From contig CM019716.1 of the NCBI GenBank assembly GCA_009760885.1, positions 5,804,438-5,868,437 of the forward strand: DNA of 64,000 nt, written 5' to 3'. Position numbers and translations under genes: made by a program. Position 1 is the stretch's first letter. Each line of letters opens with the position of its first letter. The stretch is from Achatina immaculata (Eukaryota; Mollusca; Gastropoda; Stylommatophora; Achatinidae). The notes under the pieces are model-generated. The model did no database searches. It was not told the origin of the DNA and was given only the letters and a program-made list of their open reading frames with translations. Below, piece after piece: positions 1 to 10,269 of this stretch.

Positions 1-1780
1 GATATCCATGCTTTTCTACTTGTTGAATGCAGCCCAGCACATGCTTTTGCTGCTGTGATTATGGCTGTGCTGTATGAATTCCATAATTAATCTTCTTTCA
101 TGACAACAGCACCTAAAGGATTAAAGGCCTGATCTAAATAGCAAAACTGTTTCTGTACTATAAGCTTAGAAAGAACACACAACACCCAGGCAAAACTAAC
201 AGTCTTCACAAAGACAACATTGTGTCAAAGGCTGGACTATGTGAAAAGTGTCAGTCTTACAATGCCACTGACAGGTGGAATATGAGTCAAAGTGAAATCA
301 ACAAAGTCCATGGTTAGATTAATAACTTATAAAGACATTTAATAATGAGTAGAATGAGAGGATGATGCCATGAAAATGAAGTGTAGCCGCAAGGCTAGAA
401 AAAACCGTTACAATCTTCCTGGTGAAATAACTCTACGCCATATGGAAATTAAGAATCTTACAATTAAAAATGACAAGAACTTACACACATACAACTTCCT
501 AGAAACACTACACCTGAACACAACCAACCCACTTCTGAAAACACAACATTCTACTTCTCACCAGAGGGAGCAAGCCCAAAAAACTACAAAACTACTCTAA
601 CATCCTAAACTTTACATTTCTAGGAACACTCTTGTCCTTTCCCTCACGGACCAAATCTAAAAATCTAATGGAAACTTTTCTGCAAATCTGCTGAACTAAC
701 TCTGAACACTAATACTCTCTAAACTAGACTTTCAAAAAAGAAAAAAAACTCTCTCAAAAACTCTCCACGACCTTCTTAGTTATGCCCCTTGCACTATGGC
801 ATATAATGCTATACATACACATTGTAAAGAATGTGACTTGAGGTAGGGTTGATTAAACTAATTGGAATGCAGAGGATCACACCTGTCACCTCCAGTCATA
901 AATATTCTCACTGGTGCTACAGATTTCATGCACTGTGGTGAGAACAGAAGAAGACGGACATTTATGGGTGTGTCTGATGTGCTGTTATGATAACTCCAAC
1001 ATTTTAACATTTAATGCAAAATGACCACCGGAAAATGTGGGAAGATTTAACAAAGCAGCATTTTGGACTCAGAATATAAAACAAAAATAAGATAAGATTT
1101 AATGCTTTCTTTCTAATTAAGCATACAAAGTCAAAAAAAAAAACCAATTGTACATACTACTAAAGGAAATGAGAAAGAAATGGTTTGAAGTATCCTGACT
1201 TGCTCAAGACAGAACTGGCTAGGGAACCAATGCTGATGCTTTATACTCCATTTGGAGTACAGTGGTATACTACTAGTATTAGCACATAACTATTAAAAGC
1301 ACAATCTTCACAAAGACAACACTGTGTCAAAGAACAGAAAAAACAAGCACAATCTGCTGTCTTCTAAATATCTGTATACCCATTTAGTCATGCTTCTTAT
1401 ACACTGAGTCCCAAGTACTGAACAATCTTTATATGCATTTTAATGTTGACTGTTAGTTTTAATGATCTAGTAGGTAGATGGGACCTGTGGTATTTTTTTT
1501 TTTTTTTGCACCGACTAGTAAGTGTTATGCCCTAGAGAATGCTGTATGTGGGAGCTTGACTGTGTGGTCTCTATGTATGTTTTTTCTTCCCCTGAGCTGT
1601 TCATAGTTTCATCCCAAGGAGACAAGTCTTTTGGTAATCAAAATAAATGTATTATTCCTGAATCTTTAAGATCCCTGAGAAAGTCTCTTGTAACTTTCAC
1701 TTAAAAGACACCTATGATTTGGACTCTCTTAGAAAGCCAAACTCATAATAATATTATTAAAAAAACCACATCTATGATAG
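1..1780. other. AT-rich unique DNA, no supported gene
   Basis: No family resemblance or convincing exon was seen. Open frames at 370-600 and 1522-1704 are short and unsupported. A phrase of about 25 bp (cttcacaaagacaacaYtgt) occurs twice, near 203 and 1305, so this DNA contains at least one short duplicated segment. A homopolymer T run lies at about 1493-1507. Confidence 0.5.
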
Positions 1781-2007
1781 AGATCTTTATTTCTGAAAGC
1801 CACACAGGAGGCAAAGACTCCTGAATAACCTCACTTACAATAAGGACTCTTGGAAAACTGAGAAGAGACTTTTCAGAAAGCTACATCTGGATATGGATTC
1901 TCCAGAAAGCCACACTTCTGATATGGACCATCTGCAGAGACTGTTTGAAAGGCAACATTTATTACATGGATTGTTTGGAAAGCTATACTTATGATATGGA
2001 TTCTTTG

Positions 2008-2265
2008 GAAAACTACACTTATGAAACAGATTATTTTGGAAAATCACACTTATGAAACAGATTATTTTGGAAAACCACACTTATGAAACAGATTATTTTG
2101 GAAAACCACACTTATGAAACAGATTATTTTGGAAAACCACACTTATGAAACAGATTATTTTGGAAAACCACACTTATGAAACAGATTATTTTGGAAAACC
2201 ACACTTATGAAACAGATTATTTTGGAAAACCACACTTATGAAACAGATTATTTTGGAAAACCACA
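2008..2265. repeat. 31-bp minisatellite, about 8 copies
   Basis: Direct repeats of a 31-bp unit containing acttatgaaacagattattt. The core copies are almost identical. Degenerate relatives of the unit extend left to about 1780 (phrases such as ttggaaagctatacttatga) and reappear at about 2525-2575, so an old diverged array has a recently homogenised centre. Open frames across it on the minus strand are repeat read-through. Confidence 0.9.
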
Positions 2266-2279
2266 CCTGTTATATGGGC

Positions 2280-2455
2280 ACATGAGTGGCGAAGTGGTTG
2301 GTGCACTAGTCTGTCATGATGAAGACTAGGGGGTTTGAGTCTGGCCGGAGGGATCCCAGTCACCCAGCTGTAGAAATGGGTACCTGGAGCTGGGGAAGGA
2401 AAGGCAGCCAGGCACGATACTGACCATATCACCCTCTAGTGTGCTGTCAGGTGAA
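2280..2455 (+). mobile_element. tRNA-derived SINE
   Basis: A box A-like sequence (tggcgaagtgg, near 2287) is followed about 40 bp later by a box B-like sequence (gggtttgagtct, near 2330). This spacing and sequence resemble the internal RNA polymerase III promoter of tRNA-derived SINEs. A non-tRNA body follows (cagctgtagaaatgggtacc). It sits between the homogenised 31-bp array and diverged relatives of that array, so it probably inserted into the array. Ends and target duplication are not resolved. Confidence 0.6.
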
Positions 2456-2616
2456 GGAAAATATGGGCAGAACACCATATTTCTATGTGCTTCTAAGGAA
2501 TGTCAGGGTTACCTGTACCTACCTTACACTTGTGACACAGACTTATTTTGAAAGCCACATTTGTGGCATAGACTTTTTATCAGTGAAAGTTAACAAAGTA
2601 AGAAGAAAACACTTAC

Positions 2617-2636
2617 TCATGGTTGTGACCTTGAAC
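2617..2636 (-). other. Possible 20-nt microexon (speculative)
   Basis: On the minus strand a pyrimidine-rich acceptor (gttttcttcatacag) is followed 20 nt later by a consensus donor (atga then gtaagt). It lies downstream of gene 1 in the gene's orientation and could be read in phase 0 after the exon ending at 6608. A chance pair of sites is equally possible. Confidence 0.15.
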
Positions 2637-2754
2637 CTGTATGAAGAAAACAATAACACCAGGGAAAAGCTTGCTACAAAAATATTCTCATCATTATATG
2701 AGGACTGTTCTATAAGTATCCGACTTTTGGCCAGGAAAATTACAATAACTTACC

Positions 2755-3450
2755 TGGAGGTCTGAAACCATAATTTCCTTCCAAATATTCTTCTTGGCAC
2801 TGCACACACTTCTGCCAGCAGTCCCAGCATTGTTGAAGCTTTTTCATGAAGGCTTCTTTGGGAACAGGGTGCAGCTTGGCTGTCGCATGTTTTCTTGTGA
2901 TTCAAATTGGGACCCTTTCTAATGCCACTTTCAGTCTGGAGAACGGCCAAAAACCTCAAGGAGCCATGTCAGGAGAGTATGGAGCCTAACAAACCACAGG
3001 AAGGTTGTGTTTGGCCAGGAAAGTCTGAAGCTGAAGAACAGGTTGGTGCACTGTCATGATGGAGCTGCCAAGTTCCCTTTGCCCAAAGGTTTGGTCTTTT
3101 GTGTGGCACATCATTACGTAGGCGACGGGTCTGTTGGATTTTTGGCCTTGTGGCACGTACTCGTAATGCGCCAGCCCCCAGGAGTCAAATAAAACGGTCA
3201 ACATGACTTTGATGTTGCTTTGCACCTGCCTTGCTTTCTTTGGTCTCAGGGATGATGAATGTCTCAGTGATCACAGCATTCAGGAAGTTGGTGTCACCAT
3301 TTGTGTAGTCCAGCATGTCCTGCGTGACTTTCAGACTTAGTTGGTTCTGCTCCATCGTTAACAGCTTCGGTACGAATTTTGTGGATGTTCTCTCCATGGC
3401 CAAATCATTCATCAGAATGAAGTATACTGAACCAATACTTATCTTCAATA
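2755..3450 (-). pseudogene. Decayed mariner transposase (irritans/Hsmar-like)
   Basis: The minus strand carries a broken mariner transposase. The piece 3448-3185 holds the segment before the first catalytic Asp (KFVPKLLTMEQ, DTNFLNAVIT). The piece 3225-2986 holds the core (KVMLTVLFDSWGL, NRPVAY, VHQPVLQLQTFLAKHNLPV). In another frame, after an in-frame stop, the terminal APYSPDMAP motif follows, then a C-terminal stretch ending EEYLEGNYGFRP. Frameshifts near 3225 and several stops show it is dead. No terminal inverted repeats were found. A 38-bp duplication (3409-3446 and 3458-3496) disrupts the 5' side. Confidence 0.85.
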
Positions 3451-4130
3451 CTTAACATCAGAATGAAGTATATTGAACCAATACTTATCTTCACCTTGTC
3501 CATAATATAAATATGTGTATATGAACTTTGAATATAAGCCTATATAGCAGGCTATGTCAAACTTGTGGAAAACGATGATGTTGCATTTACCTACTACTTC
3601 AAAATGTATTTTTTAAATCCAATAAGGAAATAATATAGTAAACTGTATTGCAACTTACTTACTGTCAGTACTGTTACAGTATTAATATGTATCAATATGT
3701 GAATCATAAGAGGGATGGAGGTCTGCCAGAGAATATTTTTAGACACAAGCACATCTATAAAACGTTAAGTGGTGAGAATTGAAGGGACCAGCAATAAGTA
3801 AGTCGGAGACTGATTGAGAACTGAAAGGACCAGCAAGAAGTAAGTCAGAGACTGTGTTTTATAAAAAGAGATGAAAAAAGCAGATCCTGGTAGGTTGTGT
3901 TAGTGTATTCCCAGCTACAGGTATCATCCTTGAGCTTAGTAGTGACATGAGATGTAGTTGGAGGTGCACGCATTAGTTTTACATGATAGAAAGTGCGAGG
4001 AAAGTGAGCAGAAGCAAAAACGGTAAAAGTAAAGGTATGAGTTGTCAACCAGCCTCAGTGCATGCGGTCAAACCATAAGTGTTAGCTGCCTGGCCAGCAG
4101 CTGACCAGAAACTGCAGACTACTGTCACCA
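3451..4130. other. Non-coding DNA with a short direct duplication
   Basis: No gene supported. Two related copies of about 47 bp sharing gaccagcaa and agtaagtc follow each other at about 3768-3855. The rest is AT-rich and unremarkable. Confidence 0.4.
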
Positions 4131-4140
4131 TCGGCACCAA

Positions 4141-5345
4141 CTCAGTATTTAGTGGCACCGCTCCTCTTCCTTCCCAGAACATTAACCCTCTCTCTCTGAA
4201 CCTTAAGTGCCCAGGGCACATGGGGCTTCCGCAAGGGTTTTCCACAAATGCCTGTCTTTCGCCTTTTTTTCTGCTCTTGCCCAGGTGAGCCCTCTATTGC
4301 TCAACATCCTTTCTGTTGTTCTTCTCCATGTCTCTTTTGGTCTACCCTTACTTCTGCTCCCCTGTGGTGTCCATCTTAGTGCTATTTTTGGTAGTGAGTT
4401 GTCAGTCATTCGGAGCACATGTCCCAACCATCGCCAGCGTCTTTCCTCAATAATTACATTAACCCTAGTACCCATTTATTTAGTGGCACCATTCCTCTTC
4501 CTTCCCAGAACATTAACCCTAGTAGCCATTTATCTAGTGGCACCATTCCTCTTCTTTCCCAGAACATTAACCCTAGCAGCCATTTATCTAGTGGCGCCAT
4601 TCCTCTTCTTTCCCAGAACATTAACCCTAGCAGCCATTTATCTAGTGGCGCCATTCCTCTTCTTTCCCAGAACATTAACCCTAGCAGCCATTTATCTAGT
4701 GGCGCCATTCCTCTTCTTTCCCAGAACATTAACCCTAGCAGCCATCTATCTAGTGGCGCCATTCCTCTTCTTTCCCAGAACATTAACCCTAGCAGCCATC
4801 TATCTAGTGGCGCCATTCCTCTTCCTTCCTAGAACATTAACCCTAGTAGCCATTTATCTAGTGGCGCCATTCCTCTTCTTTCCCAGAACATTAACCCTAG
4901 CAGCCATTTATCTAGTGGCGCCATTCCTCTTCTTTCCCAGAACATTAACCCTAGCAGCCATTTATCTAGTGGCGCCATTCCTCTTCTTTCCCAGAACATT
5001 AACCCTAGTAGCCATTTACCTAATGGCACCATTCCTCTTTCTTTCCAGAACATTAACCCTAGTAGCCATTTATCTAGTGGCACCATTCCTCTTCTTTCCC
5101 AGAACATTAACCCTAGTAGCCATTTATCTAGTGGCACCATTCCTCTTCTTTCCCAGAACATTAACCCTAGTAGCCATTTATTTAGTGGCACCATTCCTCT
5201 TCTTTCCCAGAACATTAAACCTAGTAGCCATTTATTTAGTGGCACCATTCCTCTTTCTTTCCCAGAACATTAACCCTAGTAGCCATTTATTTAGTGGCAC
5301 CATTCCTCTTTCTTTCCCAGAACATTAACCCTAGTAGCCATTTTT
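4141..5345. repeat. 54-bp minisatellite, about 18 copies, interrupted by a LINE
   Basis: The unit contains cagaacattaaccctag and a block close to tctagtggcgccattcctct. The copies differ mainly at T/C and A/G positions. Because 54 is a multiple of three, long frames stay open on both strands (4207-5328 plus; 4454-4816 and 4829-5248 minus), but these have no protein-family resemblance. A LINE fragment (4190-4455) separates the first copy from the rest. Confidence 0.9.
4190..4455 (-). mobile_element. LINE family A, 5'-truncated copy with 11-bp target duplication
   Basis: The minus strand encodes the C-terminus of an RTE-like LINE protein (EERRWRWLGHVLRMTDN, RPKETWRRTTERML, ending APCALGT), followed by the family's CT/GA-repeat 3' end. 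The direct repeat acattaaccct flanks it exactly at 4179-4189 and 4456-4466, and both copies belong to the surrounding 54-bp unit. This is therefore a clean target-primed insertion of a 266-bp 3' fragment into an existing array. Confidence 0.88.
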
Positions 5346-5495
5346 TTCTTGAGGCTGAGTGAATCCTGGGAGTTTTTTGCAAGCCATGTTTTGACCGTCA
5401 CTGTGGAGAGTGGAAATCGAAACCAGGTCACCTCGTCACCAAACAAATGTCTAATCCACTACACAAGTGTGGCTCCCTAAGAGCAGAGACAAGAA
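5346..5495 (-). mobile_element. Probable tRNA-derived SINE
   Basis: On the minus strand a box A-like tgtgtagtggatta and a box B-like ggtttcgatttcc occur about 40 bp apart, as in tRNA-derived SINEs. It abuts the end of the 54-bp array. Neither end is defined and no target duplication was seen. Confidence 0.45.
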
Positions 5496-5500
5496 TAGCA

Positions 5501-6370
5501 GAAAGTAAGATGAGCGCATATAAATGAAGAACATATAACAATCCAATATTTCAGCAAAAGCCTTTTTCAAGGATCACATACAAAAACAACACAACAGATA
5601 CAATCACAAAAAAACAGCTGAAAAATTAAACACTTAGATTTTTAAAATTATCTTTCTTGAAAGAAAGATGGGCACAAAATGCACCCAGATAGATGTAGGT
5701 GAACATAAATTGGAAGTGGGTGATTGGCTGAGAAATGAGACAAATGGATGATGATAAACATGGCAGTTTGCACCAGATGGCCCCAGCTTGCTGCCATCTG
5801 ATAAAAAATATGGCCTAAACAAAAGCTGCCCAGTTGGCACAGATAATAAAAGTATGAAAACAACATGAGGAGGGGTGAATGAAGGAAGGTTCAGAATGAG
5901 TAAAGAGCACTGAAATGACAGGACTGCTTGTTTAGGGTGCCCGGACAAGGAAGCTATCAAAGCCCTCTAGTGGGTAAAGAGTGAGGACAGACAGGAGCAG
6001 AAAATAAATCTTAAATCTCCGCAATGAGAATGTGAAAATGTGAACCATACACCTCCATCTACTACATTTTTATCCAATGGGAGCAAGTTGGGGCCATCTA
6101 GAGCAAAATGCCATGTTTACCATCTGCTACTGACTGTCACTGTCCCTTAATATCTCATTTCTCAATCGCCAGCATCCACTCTGTGTTCACTTAAATCTAT
6201 CTGTGCATTTTGTGTCCATCTTTCTTTCAAGGATACAAAAAAAAAAGCTTAAAAACTTTCTTGTTTTTATCTGTTGTGTTGTTCCTGTTTGTGAACCCTG
6301 AAAATGGCTTTTGCTGAAATACTGGATTGTTGCTATCTTCTTCATTTATATGTGCTCATCTTACTTCCTT
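5501..6370. repeat. Long imperfect inverted repeat (arms about 315-320 bp)
   Basis: The sequence 5501-5820 (starting gaaagtaagatgag, including tttcagcaaaagcc, cttgaaagaaagatggg and gatggccccagcttgc) recurs as its reverse complement in about 6055-6370, separated by about 235 bp. It could be a foldback element or two head-to-head copies of one dispersed repeat. Frames at 5634-5960 lie within the arm and have no recognisable product. Confidence 0.75.
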
Positions 6371-6607
6371 GTTTCTGGCCACTTTTCTCACTCTTTCTAT
6401 CTTTTTGTAAAAAAATGAAAAAAAAAACACCTCTAGCTACCTTCCTTTCATTATCAGAACCAGTTTTATAGCAGCTGTCATTTCTCTTATTTCTCACAAA
6501 ATATGTAGACAGGCATGGCCCGTGAGAGCCCTGGCTTGAGTTTGAAACCCTTTCCCTATAGCCACACATTTTTTAAAAAAGACAAAAACAAGAATGTAAA
6601 AACTTAC

Positions 6608-7090
6608 TTTGCTGTTAATCCTTTGTTTTGCTGAAGAGACTGGAGTACTACAATGATTATGTCTGTCACTTCCTGAGCCTGCACAGTCAATACTGAAACT
6701 TCTAAGCATCCCTTCCTTTATAGCAAATTCTGGATGTTGGATATAACTACTGTTTGTCATGATGCTTTTGTAGTACTGAGAGTTGTACAAGTTCCTGCTC
6801 ATGCTGCTAGCTGCAAGTTCTCTGTGTGCAGAAACTGAGGACAAGTACCTGCACTCAGTCACAGGTGCATCGAAGGGAAATACTGTTCTTTCAATAGAGG
6901 AGGATGAATCTTGCTGACTGAGCATATGCTTATATTTGCTGGCAGAGGAGGGCTTATATGAGTCCTGCCTATCATCTGTTTTTGTTAGTTTCCTAGTACA
7001 TTTATTCTCATCATCTGTGGATGCCAGCAGATTTGCACTCATAGCCACAATCTCTTTACACACTTTAGATGCTTGGCAACTGTCTGCTGA
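6608..7090 (-). CDS. Gene 1, exon 3 (internal coding exon, unknown protein)
   Basis: A 483-bp, 161-codon exon on the minus strand, read from 7090 to 6608. The acceptor is tttcctgtatgtttttgtgcag and the donor is gtaagt after codon AAA. It begins SADSCQASKVCKEIVAMSAN and ends SSAKQRINSK. The peptide is polar, with a serine run (QQDSSSSIERTVFPFD), little hydrophobic sequence and no transmembrane segment or catalytic motif, so it is probably mostly disordered. Exons 2 and 3 are both phase 0 at their shared junction, which supports the splice. I do not recognise the family. Exon 4 was not found and may lie to the left, possibly outside the window. Composition is unlike the repeats around it. Confidence 0.75.
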
Positions 7091-7200
7091 CTGCACAAAA
7101 ACATACAGGAAATCAATCCCTTATTTATACAATGAGTTTTACATTAGAAACACATTTTTTTTTTACCTCAAATCTAGAATTAAAGAAAAAAATATATTTT

Positions 7201-7807
7201 CTGCGATAGTTTCATAGCACATTTAGTGTCTAAGGAAATGTATTTTATCTTCTATGTTAGTATCATAGCATATTTAGTGCCTAAGGAAATGTATTTTATG
7301 TTCTGTGATAGTTTCATAGCATACTTAGTGCCTAAGGAAATGTATTTTATGTTCCGTGATAGTTTCATAGCATACTTAGTGCCTAAGGAAATGTATTTTA
7401 TGTTCTGTGATAGTTTCATAGTATACTTAGTGCCTAAGGAAATGTATTTTATGTTCTGTGATAGTTTCATAGTATACTTAGTGCCTAAGGAAATGTATTT
7501 TATGTTCTGTGATAGTTTCATAGTATACTTAGTGCCTAAGGAAATGTATTTTATGTTCTGTGATAGTTTCATAGTATACTTAGTGCCTAAGGAAATGTAT
7601 TTTATGTTCTGTGATAGTTTCATAGTATACTTAGTGCCTAAGGAAATGTATTTTATGTTCTGTGATAGTTTCATAGTATACTTAGTGCCTAAGGAAACGT
7701 ATTTTATGTTCTGTGATAGTTTCATAGTATACTTAGTGCCTAAGGAAATGTATTTTATGTTCTGTGATAGTTTCATAGCACATTTGATGCCTAAGGAAAT
7801 ATATTTC
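7201..7807. repeat. 51-bp minisatellite, about 12 copies, in an intron of gene 1
   Basis: The unit contains gtgcctaaggaaatgtattt, then tatgttctgtgatagtttc. It lies between gene 1 exons 3 and 2. The 51-bp period keeps frames open on both strands (7226-7861 plus; 7252-7827 minus), and these are repeat read-through. Central copies are nearly identical, while the first and last are diverged. Confidence 0.92.
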
Positions 7808-8070
7808 AACAAACAAAAGAAAAACATATTTATAGCTGACTCGGCATATCAACAAACGTAAGGAAAACATATTTACAGCTGACTGTGTGTATGAACAAAG
7901 AAAGGAAGGACTTATAGCTGACTGTGTGTATGAACAAAGAAAGGAAGGACTTATAGCTGACTGTGTGTATGAACAAAGAAAGGAAGGACTTATAGCTGAC
8001 TGTGTGTATGAACAAAGAAAGGAAGGACTTACAGCTGACTGTGTGTATGAACAAAGAAAGGAAGGACTTA
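7808..8070. repeat. 39-bp minisatellite, 5 good copies plus diverged ones
   Basis: The unit contains ttatagctgactgtgtgtat then gaacaaagaaaggaagga. Diverged half-copies occupy about 7808-7880. It directly follows the 51-bp array in the same intron, so about 85% of that 1.02-kb intron is tandem repeat. Confidence 0.9.
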
Positions 8071-8112
8071 TACATCAAAACAATGCATCTAAAGAAAATA
8101 AAAATCACTTAC

Positions 8113-8201
8113 TGTGGTGTCCTCATGGCCTCTCAAGCTGAGATTTCTGTCGGAACCCAACACAAGTCCTTCATCTCCTGAAAACCATTGTTTTTCCGTC
8201 T
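8113..8201 (-). CDS. Gene 1, exon 2
   Basis: An 89-bp exon on the minus strand, read from 8201 to 8113. The acceptor ends gtgagcattatag and the donor is gtaagt. The exon supplies two bases to complete a split Glu codon, then 29 codons, and ends in phase 0. The peptide is E-TEKQWFSGDEGLVLG followed by SDRNLSLRGHEDTT. Incoming phase 1 matches the end of exon 1 and outgoing phase 0 matches exon 3. No domain recognised. Confidence 0.7.
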
Positions 8202-8628
8202 CTATAATGCTCACAAAGAAATGCATGTATTACAAAGACTTCTACTGCACACTTGCTCATAACATGTTTTTAGGCAAGTACTAGAGTTTACAAAAAACTT
8301 GATGTCTGCTTACTGCAGGAGAGAAATTTCTCTTAGTACTTCAAAGAACTATTCGATATTATCTTGACTAGAAACCCAGAAAGCAAAAATAACTGCCTAG
8401 CTACCTGTGAAGATAAAAGACATTAGGCGTCACTGTGTGGTTCTTTCATTGTTGAGATTTTCAACACTGAAGTAATTTTATGCAGGAAAGAAGAGCATTT
8501 TTAGTTTTGGGAATGAAGCAAATCATAGATGTGGTCTTTCTTTATGTACTTTAGAGCTGGTTCATTTATGAACTCCTTGGTCTAAGGAACTGATCCTAGC
8601 ATCATCTTTCCTGTACAGTGAACCAGCA

Positions 8629-8863
8629 GCCACTGACTGCCTGTATCTCTACATGAAGGACACATCAAAGTGGAAAAATTGCTGAAGAAGACAGGCATCA
8701 GTCAACTGAGATGTCAATGGTAGCTTGGAAAATGCATGTTCAGAACTGACTGCCTATATCTCTAGATTAAGGGCAAATCAAAGAGGAAAACTTGCTGAAG
8801 AAGATAAATACCAGTTGACTGAGATGTTGGTAGCCAGGAAAATGCATGTTCAGGACTGAAGTT
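8629..8863. repeat. Direct duplication, two diverged copies of about 118 bp
   Basis: Both copies carry actgactgcctRtatctcta, then gctgaagaaga, and end with ggaaaatgcatgttcag. Divergence is clear, so this is an old duplication. Confidence 0.7.
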
Positions 8864-9108
8864 TAAAAGAAAGTTGAATCAACAATAAGCCTAGGAAAGC
8901 TGACGTAGACCACAACTATAATTAGTTTAAAGTTGGCAAATCTACCCCATGTAAATGTGTTCAGGTACCTCAAACAGTGGGATATATCCTCCAAACCTGC
9001 ACCAACTATAAAAACACTAAGCCTCGCCTATCTGCTCAACAAAACATCATAAGAAACCAAGCTTTATAGGTCTCTACAGGAACAACTTAAAACAGCCCAA
9101 TATATTCA

Positions 9109-9262
9109 AGAAGCAGAACTTTAGATATAGATACAAGAAAGAACAAGAAGCAGAACTTAGATATAGATACAAGAAAGAACAATAAGTAGAACTTTAGATA
9201 CAGATACAGGAAAGAACAAGAAGCAGAACTTTAGATACAGATACAGGAAAGAACAAGAAGCA
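9109..9262. repeat. 37-bp tandem repeat, about 4 copies
   Basis: The unit contains agaagcagaactttagatac and acaggaaagaac, with small deletions in the second copy. Confidence 0.8.
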
Positions 9263-9627
9263 GAAGCAGAGACGGTCAGACTGTCATGACAAAATAATGT
9301 TTAAAATTTAAAAGTCATAATAAATATTCTTATACTGTCCTAAGACATCTTTATGCATACTATAACAATGCATGTGCAACGCACAACAAGAATCTGCTTG
9401 TAAATAATTCCAATAACTTTATACATCTCAACCACACACACCTACTAGCATCTGAAGTTTGGTATGCTGCAACAGAAGCATTCTTGCTCTTCAGAAACTA
9501 GATCATAGTTTTAAAGGCAGCCATAAAAGTTAGGAGAAGCAAATGTAATTACTGAAAATAAGTGAGAAAAATCTCAGGAAAATCTGCGTGTAGAGTGTGT
9601 GGAAGCCTGACATCGACAACATCCTAC

Positions 9628-9739
9628 CTTGCTCCGAGACGGTTCTTCCTTTGGCCAACAGAAATTTTGGTGGCGGAGGTTTTTTCAGTCTGCTGAGTCT
9701 TGGAGCTTCGCCACGTAGCACAGGAACTCCTGCTGACAT
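9628..9739 (-). CDS. Gene 1, exon 1 coding part (start codon)
   Basis: The minus strand from 9739 opens with ATG and reads MSAGVPVLRGEAPRLSRLKK, then a proline run PPPPKFLLAKGRTVSEQ (37 codons). It ends one base into the next codon at a donor (caag then gtagga). The phase 1 end fits exon 2 exactly. The start is the first ATG in frame. Just upstream, a pyrimidine-rich tract and an ag near 9757 could be an acceptor for a non-coding first exon, so the promoter may lie further right. The peptide has the basic and proline-rich look of a cytoplasmic or nuclear protein N-terminus, with no signal peptide. Function unknown. Confidence 0.7.
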
Positions 9740-10269
9740 TATTCTTTTCTCCCTGCTTGTTTATGTTTGCTGAATTACCCAGTTAACCTGTTCAATGCAA
9801 AACTGACATGGTCAGGAAGTGATATAAATGTTATATATATATGTATATTTTCCTTGATGCTCAGTAACAATTCCATAATGGCAGAGTTTTTCTCCATGTA
9901 GGGGCGCCTCTAGATGGGTGTCACGATGAGGCTGTTGGTCTTGCACCCAGCTCCCGTTTTTCCACTTTTTCTGAATACCTAATATTTCAACACAATTTCC
10001 TTGTAGGATCTCTCACCAGCAAACACTACACAATTCCCAGTAACCGAAGTGGTTAAAGATCTTGCAATAAAGGCATGAGGCAAATGCAATGCTGGCGTGT
10101 CTTAGTTCACCATGCAGAACTAGAATGCAGGTTCCATAACTATAAGGAGAGTGGGTCAGTCTTTACCCCAAAGTATTATCAGAGTTGCTTGTAAGCAGGG
10201 ACACTATGTCCAGAAAGGAGATGGTCCTAATCACCTCCCCCGCTGTGACAGTTATCATATCTATTGTTT
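9740..10269. other. 5' flank of gene 1, possible SINE remnant
   Basis: No exon supported. The sequence taaccgaagtggttaaagat near 10038 resembles a tRNA box A and may be the start of a SINE running to about 10250. No matching box B was confirmed. Confidence 0.3.

Larger units (their letters stand above)
8202..9627 (-). other. Gene 1 intron 1, with small repeats
   Basis: Between exons 1 and 2. It contains a duplicated segment of about 118 bp (8629-8863), a 37-bp tandem array (9109-9262), and a stretch at 8928-8985 that resembles 15149-15205. The rest is AT-rich with no other exon seen. Confidence 0.6.

Noticed and set aside
2740..2760. Consensus donor (ccag then gtaagt) on the minus strand that might end an exon
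   Set aside because: The sequence just upstream of it is the decayed mariner transposase, so the donor is probably fortuitous.
4207..5328. 373-codon open frame repeating LTLAAIYLVAPFLFFPRT, like a membrane protein
   Set aside because: It is translation of the 54-bp array (18 codons per unit). The opposite strand is equally open, the unit also runs through a LINE relic, and the hydrophobicity comes from base composition.
7226..7861. 211-codon plus frame and 191-codon minus frame of 17-residue repeats
   Set aside because: Period 51 bp. The array lies in the intron of gene 1, and both strands are open because of the unit length.
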